Origin: Paraburkholderia fynbosensis
GTDB taxonomy: Bacteria > Pseudomonadota > Gammaproteobacteria > Burkholderiales > Burkholderiaceae
Direction of reading: 5' to 3'
Assembly: GCF_902859935.1 (NCBI RefSeq)
Contig: NZ_CADIKI010000014.1
Span: 124,001 to 188,000, forward strand
Length of the DNA: 64,000 nt
A program made the position numbers and the translations under genes. Of this stretch, positions 1 through 8,794 are shown in pieces; positions within the stretch are counted from its first letter, which is position 1, and each line of letters opens with the position of its first letter. The notes beneath the pieces are model-generated. The model saw only the letters and a program-made list of their open reading frames with translations, had not been told where the DNA came from and did no database searches.

Positions 1-332
1 GACAACTCGACGTCGATATGCTCGCCTCCGAAGCGGGCATGAGTCTCGCGGTGTTTCATGCGCAGTTCAAAGCCGTGACGGCGACCTCGCCGATGCAATA
101 CGTGAAGACCACACGTTTGCATCACGCGCGTTTGCTGATGGTGCAGGATGGTTTGAATGTGGGCGCAGCGGCAGCGCGCGTGGGTTACGAGAGCGCGTCG
201 CAATTCAGCCGCGAGTTCAAGCGCCTGTTCGGCCTGAGTCCGGTCGACGAAGTCAAACGCATGCGCACCGTCTACGATGCGCCGCCGCCGCGCCTGCTGA
301 AGCCGGTCGCGCGCTACGTCACCGCCGTCTAG
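1..332 (+). CDS. AraC-family transcriptional regulator, C-terminal part (5' end outside window)
   Basis: The reading frame is open from base 3 to the TAG at 330-332, so the start lies upstream of the window. The visible ~109 residues are the C-terminal double helix-turn-helix DNA-binding domain of AraC/XylS regulators. The first helix region reads LDVDMLASEAGMS. It is followed by the family signature SPMQYVKTTRLHHARLL and, in the second helix-turn-helix, VGYESASQFSREFKRLFG. The N-terminal effector domain is not visible, so the inducer cannot be guessed. The gene converges on the molybdoenzyme gene on the other strand. Confidence 0.9.
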   Translation, partial: QLDVDMLASEAGMSLAVFHAQFKAVTATSPMQYVKTTRLHHARLLMVQDGLNVGAAAARVGYESASQFSREFKRLFGLSPVDEVKRMRTVYDAPPPRLLKPVARYVTAV

Positions 333-363
333 CCGCATCAGGGTAGTGGTGCGGCGCGCTCGC

Positions 364-1164
364 TTATAAGCCGCTGAACCAGTTGTAGCCCTGGTCCTCC
401 CAATAGCCGCCGGGATTCGTGTTGGTCACGAAGATCGCCGCGATATGCTTGGGGTTCTTGAAGCCGAGCTTGGTCGGCACGCGCAGCTTCAGCGGGTAGC
501 CGTATTTGGCCGGCAGCGGCGCGTTGCCGAAATCGAGCGTCAATTGCGTTTGCGGATGTAGCGCCGTCGCCATGTCGAGGCTCGAGTAATAGCGGTCCGC
601 GCATTTGAAGCCGACATAGCGCGCATTCAGATCGGCGCCGATACGTTCGAGGAACGTGCGAAACGGCACACCGCGCCATTGCCCGATCGCGCTCCATCCT
701 TCGATGCAGATATGGCGCGTGATCTGCGAAGCTTGCGGCAACGCGCGCAATTGATCGAGATTCCAGGTGCGCTTGTCCGCGACGAGTCCCGACACTTCCA
801 GCCGATACGTCGAACCGTCGATATCCGGCGCGTCGAACTCCGGGTAGAACGCGTTGAAGGGAAAGGGATCGGTGATCTCGCGCGCCGAATACGTCGGCGC
901 AAGCTTGTTACGGTCGAACAGCCACGCCTGGACGCGATCGTTCCAGCGCGACATCGCCCACAGCACCTTGTCGACGGAATCGTTGTCCTGCATGTTGCAG
1001 CCCGAGAGCATCGCGAGCGCGCCGATCGACAGCGACGAGCGCAGAAACAGCCGCCGTTGCAGCCGCTCGATTTGCGGCTGATGATCGGCGAGAACGAGCC
1101 GCGCCGGCCGGGTGTCGGTGGCGTCGGTGGCGCGGGTAGCGCGGGTAGGTTTGGATGCGCTCAT
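364..1164 (-). CDS. Molybdopterin-dependent oxidoreductase, sulfite-oxidase fold
   Basis: A protein of 266 aa. Residues ~36-56 carry a twin-arginine signal (RRLFLRS) that ends in a lipobox-like LSGC, so export by Tat and perhaps lipid anchoring in the periplasm are likely. The rest is the sulfite-oxidase-type molybdopterin domain: HICIEGWSAIGQW contains the expected single Mo-ligand cysteine, and KLGFKNPKHI and NPGGYWEDQGYNW are typical of this family. The gene overlaps the upstream cytochrome b gene by ATGA, so the pair should be co-translated, with electrons passing between the enzyme and the membrane cytochrome. The substrate is unknown. YedY/MsrP relatives reduce methionine sulfoxide, while SorA relatives oxidise sulfite; the sequence does not decide between them. 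Confidence 0.85.
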   Translation of the reverse strand: MSASKPTRATRATDATDTRPARLVLADHQPQIERLQRRLFLRSSLSIGALAMLSGCNMQDNDSVDKVLWAMSRWNDRVQAWLFDRNKLAPTYSAREITDPFPFNAFYPEFDAPDIDGSTYRLEVSGLVADKRTWNLDQLRALPQASQITRHICIEGWSAIGQWRGVPFRTFLERIGADLNARYVGFKCADRYYSSLDMATALHPQTQLTLDFGNAPLPAKYGYPLKLRVPTKLGFKNPKHIAAIFVTNTNPGGYWEDQGYNWFSGL

Positions 1165-1802
1165 GCCTGAGTCCTTTCATGCGCAGTACCGTGGGCGCGA
1201 CGCGCGCGTCCGCTCAGCATCGGCAGCAACGTGCGCGGCACCAGCAGTACCAGCGCCAGATGCACGACGACGAAGCCGACCACGCCCGCCATGGCGATGA
1301 AATGCACGCGTCGCGCGAAATCGAAGCCGCCGAAGAGCGCGGTCAGCCAGGAGAATTGCACCGGCTTCCAGATCGACAGTCCCGACGCGACCAGCAGCAC
1401 GCCGAGGCACAGCACGAACAGATAGAGCGCGCGCTGCACCGCGTTGTATTTGCCGGTATCGTGCGGCAGTTTGAAGCGCAGCGCCAACGCCGCGTCGTGC
1501 ACGACCTCGCGCGGATAGACCGGCAGCAGCTTGCGGCGCAAATGCCCGCGACCCATGCCGTACGCCAGGTACAGCAGCCCGTTCGCACACAGCAGCCACA
1601 TCGCCGCGAAGTGCCAGGCGATCGAGCCGCCCAGCCATCCGCCGACGGTCGCCCACGCCGGAAATGTGAACGGGAAGAAGGGCGACGCGTTGTAAATCGC
1701 CCAGCCGCTCATCACCATGCAGACCATCGCGAACGCATTGATCCAGTGCGTCACGCGGACGACGAGCGGGTGAACGATCAGGCGAGCTTGCGATTCGGAC
1801 AT
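1161..1802 (-). CDS. Cytochrome b561-type membrane subunit
   Basis: A polytopic membrane protein of 213 aa if started at the ATG at 1802. A GTG five codons upstream is the alternative; neither start has a clear Shine-Dalgarno sequence. It has about four to five hydrophobic segments with histidines placed as haem b ligands: HPLVVRVTHWINAFAM in helix 1, AWHFAAMWLL in helix 2, and RRVHFIAM and VVVHLALVLL near the end. This is the bacterial cytochrome b561 / hydrogenase-type b pattern. Its stop overlaps the start of the molybdoenzyme gene, so it is probably the quinone-linked partner of that enzyme. Confidence 0.85.
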   Translation of the reverse strand: MSESQARLIVHPLVVRVTHWINAFAMVCMVMSGWAIYNASPFFPFTFPAWATVGGWLGGSIAWHFAAMWLLCANGLLYLAYGMGRGHLRRKLLPVYPREVVHDAALALRFKLPHDTGKYNAVQRALYLFVLCLGVLLVASGLSIWKPVQFSWLTALFGGFDFARRVHFIAMAGVVGFVVVHLALVLLVPRTLLPMLSGRARRAHGTAHERTQA

Positions 1803-1893
1803 GAGCGAAGAGGACACGCGAACGGGAACTGGAAAGCCGCGTCGTCAAAGAGCGCGGCTGCCTGGGTGATCGATGAAAGCCTGCGCCGCGCCC

Positions 1894-2526
1894 TTACATC
1901 GGCGGCGTTACGCCGTGCTCGCCGGCCGAGATGAAGTTCGCCGCCATCGAGCCGTCCGCTTCCTTGTGCGCGAACAGCACGACCTTGGCGCCAGGCACCA
2001 GCAGCGAGCGGTCGCCCGGTTGCAGGCTGACGATAGGCACGTCTTGCGGAATCACGATTTTCTTTTCGCCGTCCTTGTACTTCACGGTGATCGTGCGGCC
2101 ATTGCTAACCACGAGCGAGCCGACCGTGCCGTTGGTCATCGTGCTGTTCGAACCGAGATCCCACGGACGATGGCCTTCGCCAGAACCGCGCATGCTGGCC
2201 GGAAACACGTGGACTTCGAGCGCTTTCAGCGTGCCGTCGGCTTGTGGAATCGCGGCAGTGCCGACATAGCTGTCCGGCTTGATGTCGTTGACGTTGGCAA
2301 GCGTGACGCCGCGAATCGGCGTATCCGCCGCGAGCTTCACGTCGACGTCCTTGCCGTCGCGCGTATGGACCTTGAGCAGATCGCCCGAGAGCGACGTCAC
2401 CGTGCCGCGCACGCCGGTGGGCGCCGCGTTTTGGGCTTGCGCCGCGCTCGCGGTCGCAAGGAATGCGGCGGCGACGAGGGCGGGGGCGACGAATGCGCGC
2501 AATGCATGCGCCGAAACGATCTTCAT
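1894..2526 (-). CDS. Secreted DUF5666-like protein
   Basis: A protein of 210 aa with a clear Sec signal peptide ending AAQAQ near residue 32. The mature part is built of short beta-strand segments, for example GVRGTVTSLSGDLLKVHTRDG and later TVGSLVVSNGRTITVKY. This resembles the OB-like repeats of DUF5666 proteins. It is probably periplasmic and of unknown function. A GGAG ribosome-binding site precedes the ATG. The gene is divergent from a metal-type two-component system, with a CusR-box-like site in between, which suggests control by that system. Confidence 0.75.
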   Translation of the reverse strand: MKIVSAHALRAFVAPALVAAAFLATASAAQAQNAAPTGVRGTVTSLSGDLLKVHTRDGKDVDVKLAADTPIRGVTLANVNDIKPDSYVGTAAIPQADGTLKALEVHVFPASMRGSGEGHRPWDLGSNSTMTNGTVGSLVVSNGRTITVKYKDGEKKIVIPQDVPIVSLQPGDRSLLVPGAKVVLFAHKEADGSMAANFISAGEHGVTPPM

Positions 2527-2596
2527 GAGTCTGCTCCAGGGTGGTGAACGGTCCCGCCAGATTAGCCATGAATCGGCTCGCGAGCGTGACGCATAG

Positions 2597-2612
2597 ATGA
2601 CAAAAACGTCAT
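2597..2612. promoter_or_regulatory. CusR-box-like inverted repeat
   Basis: The 16 bases ATGACAAAAACGTCAT form an inverted repeat of ATGAC and GTCAT. They match the known CusR-type box (ATGACAA-NN-TTGTCAT) at 12 of the 14 specified positions. The site lies between the divergent DUF5666 gene and the response regulator gene, where a heavy-metal OmpR-family regulator would act on both. The match is by eye and a single site. Confidence 0.5.
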
Positions 2613-2775
2613 GAACGGCATGCCGCTGCCACGTAGAATGGCCGCGTCAGGCACGTCCGGCGTGCGGTTGTTTGCGCACCGGGCAGCGCGCTGTTGAGTT
2701 ACCGCTGGAATCGCGGCCCAGGTCAAGGCCCGAGCCGGGCCGCGAGCCATAGCCCGAGTTGGAGCACCGAGCACC

Positions 2776-3447
2776 ATGAGCATTCTCGTCATCGAAGACG
2801 ATCCGAAAACCGGCGACTATCTGAAGAAAGGCTTGCGCGAGAGCGGCTATGCGGTCGATCTCGCGCGCACCGGCACGGACGGCCTGCACATGGCGCTCGA
2901 ACGCGCGTACGACCTCGTGGTGCTCGACGTGATGCTACCCGGCATCGACGGCTGGGAAATCATGCGTGCGCTGCGCGCGCGGCGCGATCTGCCGGTGATC
3001 TTTCTGACTGCGCGCGATCACGTCAGCGACCGCATACGCGGTCTCGAACTGGGCGCGGACGATTATCTCGTCAAGCCGTTTTCCTTCACCGAGCTGGTGC
3101 TGCGCATTCGCACACTGTTACGCCGTGGCGTGATCCGCGAGAGCGACGTGTTCGAAGTCGCCGATCTCAAGCTCGACGTGCTGCGCCGCAAAGTGACGCG
3201 CGAAGGCATCGACATTCCGCTCACCAACAAGGAATTCATGCTGCTGCATCTGCTCGTGCGCCGCCAGGGCGAAGCCTTGTCGCGCTCGCAGATCGCCTCG
3301 GAAGTGTGGGACATGAACTTCGACAGCGACACCAACGTCGTCGATGTCGCGATCAAACGGCTGCGCGCCAAGATCGATCATCCGTTCGAGAAGAAGCTGA
3401 TCCACACGGTGCGCAGCATCGGCTACACCTTTGGCGACGGCGCATGA
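2776..3447 (+). CDS. OmpR-family response regulator, heavy-metal type
   Basis: A response regulator of 223 aa. The receiver domain (about 1-115) has the acidic pair EDD near residues 7-9, the phosphoacceptor Asp in VVLDVMLPG near residue 51, the Thr of FLTARD and the Lys of YLVKPF. The winged-helix domain (about 125-220) ends with the typical VVDVAIKRLRAKID and HTVRSIGYTF. The short linker and the sequence type match CusR/CopR/IrlR regulators of copper, zinc or cadmium resistance. It overlaps the kinase start by ATGA. Metal specificity cannot be read from the sequence. Confidence 0.93.
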   Translation: MSILVIEDDPKTGDYLKKGLRESGYAVDLARTGTDGLHMALERAYDLVVLDVMLPGIDGWEIMRALRARRDLPVIFLTARDHVSDRIRGLELGADDYLVKPFSFTELVLRIRTLLRRGVIRESDVFEVADLKLDVLRRKVTREGIDIPLTNKEFMLLHLLVRRQGEALSRSQIASEVWDMNFDSDTNVVDVAIKRLRAKIDHPFEKKLIHTVRSIGYTFGDGA

Positions 3448-4844
3448 AACTCTGGACCGAGCGCTCGTTGACGGCGCGCACCACGGCGCTGTTCGCGTTG
3501 ATCGCGTGCCTCGTGATCGGCACGCTCGGCGCGTATTTCTATCACTCCGCGCAAGTGTCGCTGCAACGCCGCGCCGACGTCGTGCTCAACGGCCGCGTCG
3601 AGCATTTCAGCCGGATCGTGCATGACCTGTATTCGGTGAGCGAACTGAAGAGCCGGCCGCTGCTGTTCGAGACCATGCTCGGCGCGGAGCAGGACGTGCT
3701 GCTGTTTCGGCGTCCCGGCGAAGCGCCATTCGTCGACGTGAACCCTGCGAAGGTCGCGGTGCCCGCGCTGCCGGCCGGCGCTGTGGACAGCCCGCCGGGC
3801 TTCGCCGACATCCATCAGACGCGCTTGCCGAACGGCGTGCCGGTGCACTGGGCGATCGCCACCGCGAGAGCGCGCGAGGACGGCGCCGAAGTCGAAGTGA
3901 TCGCCGGGCACCCGATGACTCAGGAAGTGCAGATGCTCGCCGCGTACCGCAATCGCATCTTGCTCGCGACGCTGAGCGGCATGCTGGCCGCCACGCTGCT
4001 CGCCTGGTACGTGCTGCGCCGCGCGCTGCGCCCGGTTCGCGCGATTGCCGCGCGGGCTGCGCAGATCAGCCCGGCGAGCCTGTCCGTGCGGCTCGACAGC
4101 GACGCCGCGCCGGTCGAATTGCGGCAGCTCACGCACGCATTCAATGCGATGCTCGATCGTCTCGCCGATGGCTATCAACGCCTGTCACAGTTTTCCGCCG
4201 ACCTGGCGCACGAGATTCGCACGCCCATTGGCGCGCTGATCGGCCAGACGCAGGTGACGCTCGCCAAGCCGCGCGAGCCCGACGAATATCAGCAGTTGCT
4301 CGAATCGAATCTCGAAGAGTTGGACCGCTTGAGCCATATCGCGGAGAACATCCTGTTTCTCGCGCATGCGGATCATGCGGCGCTGTCCGTCGAACGCGAG
4401 CCGGTCGATCTGCGCGCGGAACTCGTCAGGATCGCAGACTATTTCGAAGGTCCCGCCGACGAACGCGGCATGCGCTTCGAAGTCGACGCGCAAGGCGTGG
4501 CCTCGGTCAATCCGCTGCTGTGGCGCCGGGCGATCCACAATCTGGTCGTCAATGCGGTGCGCTACGGCGCAAGCGACACGGTCGTGCGCTTGCGCGGCAC
4601 GCAGGACGAAGCGGGCGCCACCGTGGTGGTCGAAAACGAGGGCGAACCGATTCCCGAGGCGCAACTGGACCGTCTGTTCGATCGCTTTTATCGCGCGGAT
4701 GCGGCGCGCAGCGCGTTCACCGAATCGAACGGCTTGGGGCTCGCGATCGTCAAGGCGATCATGCATCTGCATGGCGGTACCGCGCGCGCGGGGTGTCCAG
4801 CGCCGGGCGTGGTGCGCTTCGAGTTGCGCTTTCCGGCCGTCTAG
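3444..4844 (+). CDS. Heavy-metal sensor histidine kinase (CusS/IrlS type)
   Basis: A kinase of 466 aa starting at the ATG that overlaps the response regulator stop. The order is a first membrane helix (about 13-35), a periplasmic sensor domain (about 36-165), a second helix (about 170-190), HAMP, dimerisation helix with the phospho-acceptor His near 256 in DLAHEIRTPIG, then the HATPase domain with the N box in IHNLVVNAVRYG, and DRFYRADAAR and GLGLAIVKAI as the F and G boxes. All catalytic motifs are intact. The last four bases overlap the convergent VOC gene. Confidence 0.93.
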   Translation: MKLWTERSLTARTTALFALIACLVIGTLGAYFYHSAQVSLQRRADVVLNGRVEHFSRIVHDLYSVSELKSRPLLFETMLGAEQDVLLFRRPGEAPFVDVNPAKVAVPALPAGAVDSPPGFADIHQTRLPNGVPVHWAIATARAREDGAEVEVIAGHPMTQEVQMLAAYRNRILLATLSGMLAATLLAWYVLRRALRPVRAIAARAAQISPASLSVRLDSDAAPVELRQLTHAFNAMLDRLADGYQRLSQFSADLAHEIRTPIGALIGQTQVTLAKPREPDEYQQLLESNLEELDRLSHIAENILFLAHADHAALSVEREPVDLRAELVRIADYFEGPADERGMRFEVDAQGVASVNPLLWRRAIHNLVVNAVRYGASDTVVRLRGTQDEAGATVVVENEGEPIPEAQLDRLFDRFYRADAARSAFTESNGLGLAIVKAIMHLHGGTARAGCPAPGVVRFELRFPAV

Positions 4845-5269
4845 TTGCCAGCTTGCGCAACCGCTGACGGGCCAGGCGCTTGCGGGTCATGGCAGCAGAC
4901 GCATAGCTTGTTGCCGTCGGGATCGCGGAAGTAGGCACCGTAGTAGTTCGCGTGATAGTGCGGCCGCAAGCCCGGCGGCCCTTCGCAGGCGCCGCCGTGC
5001 GCGAGCGCGGCGGCATGGGCGCGATCGACCGTCGGGCGATCGGCGGCGAGCAGGGCGATCATCTGGCCATTGCCGGCTTCGGCAGGGCGGCCGTCGTAGG
5101 GTGTGCCGATCAGGAACAACGGACGCGGCGCATCGGCCGGCATCCAGCCTGCCCAGCCCCGGTCTGTCTCGCGGAACTTCAGTGGCAGGCCTAGCGTGTC
5201 CATCAGCGCCTGATAAAAATCGAAAGCGCGCTCGAAATCGGTAATGCCGACGAATACGTGGGACAGCAT
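4841..5269 (-). CDS. VOC-family (glyoxalase/bleomycin-resistance fold) protein
   Basis: A protein of 142 aa made of one vicinal-oxygen-chelate module pair. It starts MLSHVFVGITDFERAFDFY and ends with the characteristic YYGAYFRDPDGNKLCV strand. One metal ligand candidate is the early His4; others are near HYHANYYG and the FRDPDGN strand. Members include glyoxalases, dioxygenases and resistance proteins, so the substrate is open. It is convergent with the kinase gene and overlaps it by four bases. Confidence 0.85.
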   Translation of the reverse strand: MLSHVFVGITDFERAFDFYQALMDTLGLPLKFRETDRGWAGWMPADAPRPLFLIGTPYDGRPAEAGNGQMIALLAADRPTVDRAHAAALAHGGACEGPPGLRPHYHANYYGAYFRDPDGNKLCVCCHDPQAPGPSAVAQAGN

Positions 5270-5541
5270 GGGTGTCGCTCCTCGTTGACGCGGTTCGGGC
5301 TCGTCCGGTGCGGCTTGCTCGCGTTCATTCTGCGCTCCATCTGATGACCGGCGTGCGCGATGCGCAGGCTCTCATCCGGACGCGCTCTCCCGCATTGTTC
5401 GCCTCGGCCCAGGCCCTGCACTCGCGCGGGCCGGCCTATACTCACTGATCGGATAGCGAAACATTCGAGCCGGCTTCCGCGCGCTTTGCGCAGGTTCGCA
5501 AAGCGATTTCATTGCCTGCGTCTCACCTCAGGAGTCGTGTC

Positions 5542-5844
5542 ATGGTCAAACTCGCTCTGTACGTTCATCTCGAAGCCAAGCCCGGCAAGGAAAAAGAAGT
5601 CGAGGCGTTTCTGCTCGGCGGCCTGCCGCTCGTCGAACAGGAGCCGGCCACCACCGCGTGGTTCGCTCTGAAGCTGGGACCGTCCAGCTTTGGCATTTTC
5701 GACGCCTTTCCTGACGAAGCCGGCCGTGACGCGCATCTGAACGGCAAGGTGGCGGCCGCGCTGATGGCCCAGGCGGGCGAGTTGCTCGCGTCGCCGCCGA
5801 GCATCAACAAGGTGGACGTGCTGGCGGCGAAGTTGCCGGGGTGA
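5542..5844 (+). CDS. Antibiotic-biosynthesis-monooxygenase (ABM) domain protein
   Basis: A small ferredoxin-like alpha/beta barrel protein of 100 aa. The ATG at 5542 is chosen because an AGGAG sits nine bases upstream. It begins MVKLALYVHLEAKPGKEKEVE, the usual first strand and helix of putative quinol monooxygenases of the ABM family, and has the central TTAWFALKLG strand. Such proteins are cofactor-free and act on quinols or aromatics, but most are uncharacterised. It stands alone. Confidence 0.82.
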   Translation: MVKLALYVHLEAKPGKEKEVEAFLLGGLPLVEQEPATTAWFALKLGPSSFGIFDAFPDEAGRDAHLNGKVAAALMAQAGELLASPPSINKVDVLAAKLPG

Positions 5845-5988
5845 TCGGGTGGCGTGTCGAGCTTCCCATGTGCTGAGAAAGCCGCGGACACGATCACCGA
5901 CATGGCCGCAGACCCATCTTGCCGTCACGTCGCCACGCCGCGTCTGAACGCCGTCAAGGTTTCAAACGCCGGCTCTTAACCACCGGCG

Positions 5989-7524
5989 CTAACCATCACT
6001 GGCCGCATTCGCAGCCGGCTGGTTTGCATAGTGCGCGCGCTTTTCCTCGTACATCAGCAGGTCGGCGCGCCGCACGCCCGATTCGAGCCGGTCGCCACGC
6101 TGGCAGGTCGCCGCGCCCATCGAGAAGCTCAGCGGCGAGCCCGGATAGAACTGGTTGTTCATCTCCACGAGTTGGCGGATCGCATCGATCATCGCCGCGC
6201 CGCCGCGCTCGTCGGTATTCGGCATCAGGATCGCGAACTCGTCGCCGCCGATGCGCGCCGCGTGAAACGGCGACTCCATGGCCTTCGCGAGCACTTCGCC
6301 TGCGCGCCTTAGCAGCGCGTCGCCGGCGGCGTGGCCGAGTTGGTCGTTCACGCGTTTGAGGCCGTTCAGATCGGCCATGATGATCGTCACCGGCCACGGA
6401 CCCTTGCGTTCGAGCCGGTTCAGTTCGTCCACGTAGAAGGAGCGGTTGCGCAGCTTGGTCAGCACGTCGTGCTTGCCGAGGAACTCCAGATAGGCTTCGG
6501 CCTTCTTGCGCGCCGTGATGTCCGTGAGCGCGACCAGCACCAGGTCCCAGTTCTGCTCGTGGCCCGGCAGCACCGAGAATTGCAGGTGCACGTGCACCTC
6601 GCTGCCGCCGAGCGAATAGTTGAGCACCTCGCGTTGCTGGAACAGTTTGTCGTCCCACAGATCGATCAACTGGTCGCGGAAATGCGGGCGCATGTCGTCG
6701 CGGAACACGTCGGGCAGATGCGCGAGCAGGGTCTGCTTGTCCTTCGCGGCGAACATGTCGAGCGTGTGCTGGTTCACGTCGAGCACGTGAATCTCCTGCA
6801 TGCAGCGTTCGACAAACTCGGGATGCACGTCGGTGAACACGCGAAAATCGGCGATGCCGGCCGCCCGCGCACCGTCGAGCAGACGCTTGACCGCGCTGAA
6901 ATCCTCCACCCACAACGACACCGGCGAATGCTCGAAGAGGCCGCGCACGTACTGCTCGGCAAGCGTCACGCGCCGGCGCGCGCCTTCGAGCTCGGTGATG
7001 TCCTCGACCGACACCAGCACGCGGTCCCAGCGGGCCTCGTGACCGGGCAACACGGCGCCCTTGAGCAGCACGTCGAGGCGGCGCCCGCCGAGCGTGTAGT
7101 TGACGGTCTGGCTCGTGAACTGTGCGTGGCCCTCCCACAACTGGCAAAGTTCTTCCAGGTGGGTCTTGAGCATGTCGTCGCGAAACACCGAGGCGAGATT
7201 GCTGGTCAGCGCGTCGAAATCCGCGGCTTCGAACTGTTCGAGCGTCTTCTGGTTGACCTTGATCACGCGGATGCTATGCGCGCATTCGGCAACTCGCCGT
7301 GGATCGTCGGCGAAATGTGCGCGCAGATCGGTCACGCCCGCGGCCCGCCATGTATCGAAGAGGGTGCGCACGCCGCTGAAGTCTTCGAGCCAGAGCGAGA
7401 CGGGCGCAAGCCCGAACATTTCGGAATCGTCGCCCAGGGAGGCCGCCGTGGGGTTGTTCCCCAAGGACGTTTCCTTCGGGGCGCTTTTTGCGGGCGCGGA
7501 GCCGTGCGGGACAATATCGAGCAT
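5989..7524 (-). CDS. Diguanylate cyclase with two tandem PAS domains
   Basis: A protein of 511 aa with no membrane segment. Residues ~37-175 and ~185-320 are two PAS domains that are clearly copies of each other. Each begins with LW.EDFS, has a FRDDM segment, then NYTLGG or NYSLGG, and ends with VLPGHE plus DIT. The C-terminal GGDEF domain (about 330-500) carries the intact catalytic motif in ARIGGDEFAIL. No RxxD inhibitory site is obvious just upstream of GGDEF, and there is no EAL domain. It should make cyclic di-GMP in the cytoplasm in response to an unknown PAS signal. It is monocistronic. Confidence 0.92.
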   Translation of the reverse strand: MLDIVPHGSAPAKSAPKETSLGNNPTAASLGDDSEMFGLAPVSLWLEDFSGVRTLFDTWRAAGVTDLRAHFADDPRRVAECAHSIRVIKVNQKTLEQFEAADFDALTSNLASVFRDDMLKTHLEELCQLWEGHAQFTSQTVNYTLGGRRLDVLLKGAVLPGHEARWDRVLVSVEDITELEGARRRVTLAEQYVRGLFEHSPVSLWVEDFSAVKRLLDGARAAGIADFRVFTDVHPEFVERCMQEIHVLDVNQHTLDMFAAKDKQTLLAHLPDVFRDDMRPHFRDQLIDLWDDKLFQQREVLNYSLGGSEVHVHLQFSVLPGHEQNWDLVLVALTDITARKKAEAYLEFLGKHDVLTKLRNRSFYVDELNRLERKGPWPVTIIMADLNGLKRVNDQLGHAAGDALLRRAGEVLAKAMESPFHAARIGGDEFAILMPNTDERGGAAMIDAIRQLVEMNNQFYPGSPLSFSMGAATCQRGDRLESGVRRADLLMYEEKRAHYANQPAANAASDG

Positions 7525-7801
7525 GAGGGTCTCGGGATCGAAGTTGCCGCTATTTTAAGACGGGTTCGGCATCAGCTGAAAAGAAAGACCAGCGACGCAT
7601 CGTTTTGCGCAACTCTGTCCAACAGGATAACGGCCGGGCGGGCAGGGGACCTGAGGCGCTGCGCGCGTGATGCGAGGGGCGTAAGGAACGAACGGTAAGA
7701 GCTAGCGCAAACAGGCCCATGTCCGCAGCACGCATTTCCGAGCCTTGCTACACTCGACGGCCATGGATTTCACCCACCACGTCGTCAACCATCACGCCGT
7801 C

Positions 7802-8734
7802 ATGAAGCCATCCCTGCTGATCCTGATCCACTTGAGCGATGCAAGCCGCGCCAATATCGAAGCGGTGTTCGACGTCGTCTATGTGCCCGATACCGGGCAG
7901 CACGACGCCGCGATCGCCGCGCACGGCGAGACGATCCGCGCCGTGCTGACCAACGGCACGATCGGCCTGAGCGCCGCGGCGATCGACCGGATGCCGCAGC
8001 TCGAACTGGTCAGCGCCTTGGGCGCCGGCTACGAAAACCTCGCCGTCGACCACGCCCGTGCGCGCGGCATCGTGCTCGTCAACGGCGCGGGCACCAACGA
8101 TCATTGCGTGGCCGATCATGCGTTCGCCTTGCTGCTCGCGGTCGTGCGCGACGTGCCGCAACTCGATCAGGCCACCCGCATGGGCGTCTGGCGCGATACG
8201 CTGCCTCTGCAATCAAGCGTGTCGCATAAGCGTTTGGGGATCGTCGGCCTCGGCAATATCGGCGAGAAGGTCGCGCGCCGGGGCGCGGGATTCGACATGG
8301 AGATCGGCTATCACAATCGTCAGCCGTGTGAAGGCTCGCCGCTGCGTTACTTCGACAGCGTGCAGGCACTCGCGCAATGGTGCGATTTGCTGGTGGTGGC
8401 GACGCCCGGTGGAGCGGGCACGCGGCACCTGATCGATGCAAGCGTGCTGGAGGCGCTCGGTCCGCAGGGCTTTCTCGTCAATGTGTCGCGCGGCAGTGTG
8501 GTGGATACGGCCGCGTTGGCGCGCGCGCTGACCTCGGGGACCATTGCCGGCGCGGGGCTCGACGTCTACGAAGGGGAGCCGCAGCCGCCCGAGGCTTTGC
8601 TGACATTGCGCAACGTGGTGCTCACGCCGCATGTGGGTGGCCGTTCGCCGGAGGCGATTACCGCCTCGGTCGAGAATTTTCTGGGCAATGTGAAACGCCA
8701 TTTCGCGGGCGAGCCGGTGTTGACGCCGATCTGA
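7802..8734 (+). CDS. D-2-hydroxyacid dehydrogenase (glyoxylate/hydroxypyruvate reductase type)
   Basis: A protein of 310 aa from the ATG at 7802. An ATG at 7763 would add 13 unconserved residues; neither has a good Shine-Dalgarno sequence, so the start is uncertain. The NAD(P)-binding motif is GIVGLGNIGEKVARRG. The catalytic Arg is in NVSRGSVVDT, the Glu in GLDVYEGEP and the His in TPHVGG, all in the right order. Members reduce glyoxylate, hydroxypyruvate or other 2-oxoacids. It precedes the regulator of the sulfonate island but is not clearly part of it. Confidence 0.88.
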   Translation: MKPSLLILIHLSDASRANIEAVFDVVYVPDTGQHDAAIAAHGETIRAVLTNGTIGLSAAAIDRMPQLELVSALGAGYENLAVDHARARGIVLVNGAGTNDHCVADHAFALLLAVVRDVPQLDQATRMGVWRDTLPLQSSVSHKRLGIVGLGNIGEKVARRGAGFDMEIGYHNRQPCEGSPLRYFDSVQALAQWCDLLVVATPGGAGTRHLIDASVLEALGPQGFLVNVSRGSVVDTAALARALTSGTIAGAGLDVYEGEPQPPEALLTLRNVVLTPHVGGRSPEAITASVENFLGNVKRHFAGEPVLTPI

Positions 8735-8794
8735 CCGACGCATGATGTACGGGGCAGCGCGCACGGTGCAGGCGCGTTGCCGTCCATGCGTCGC

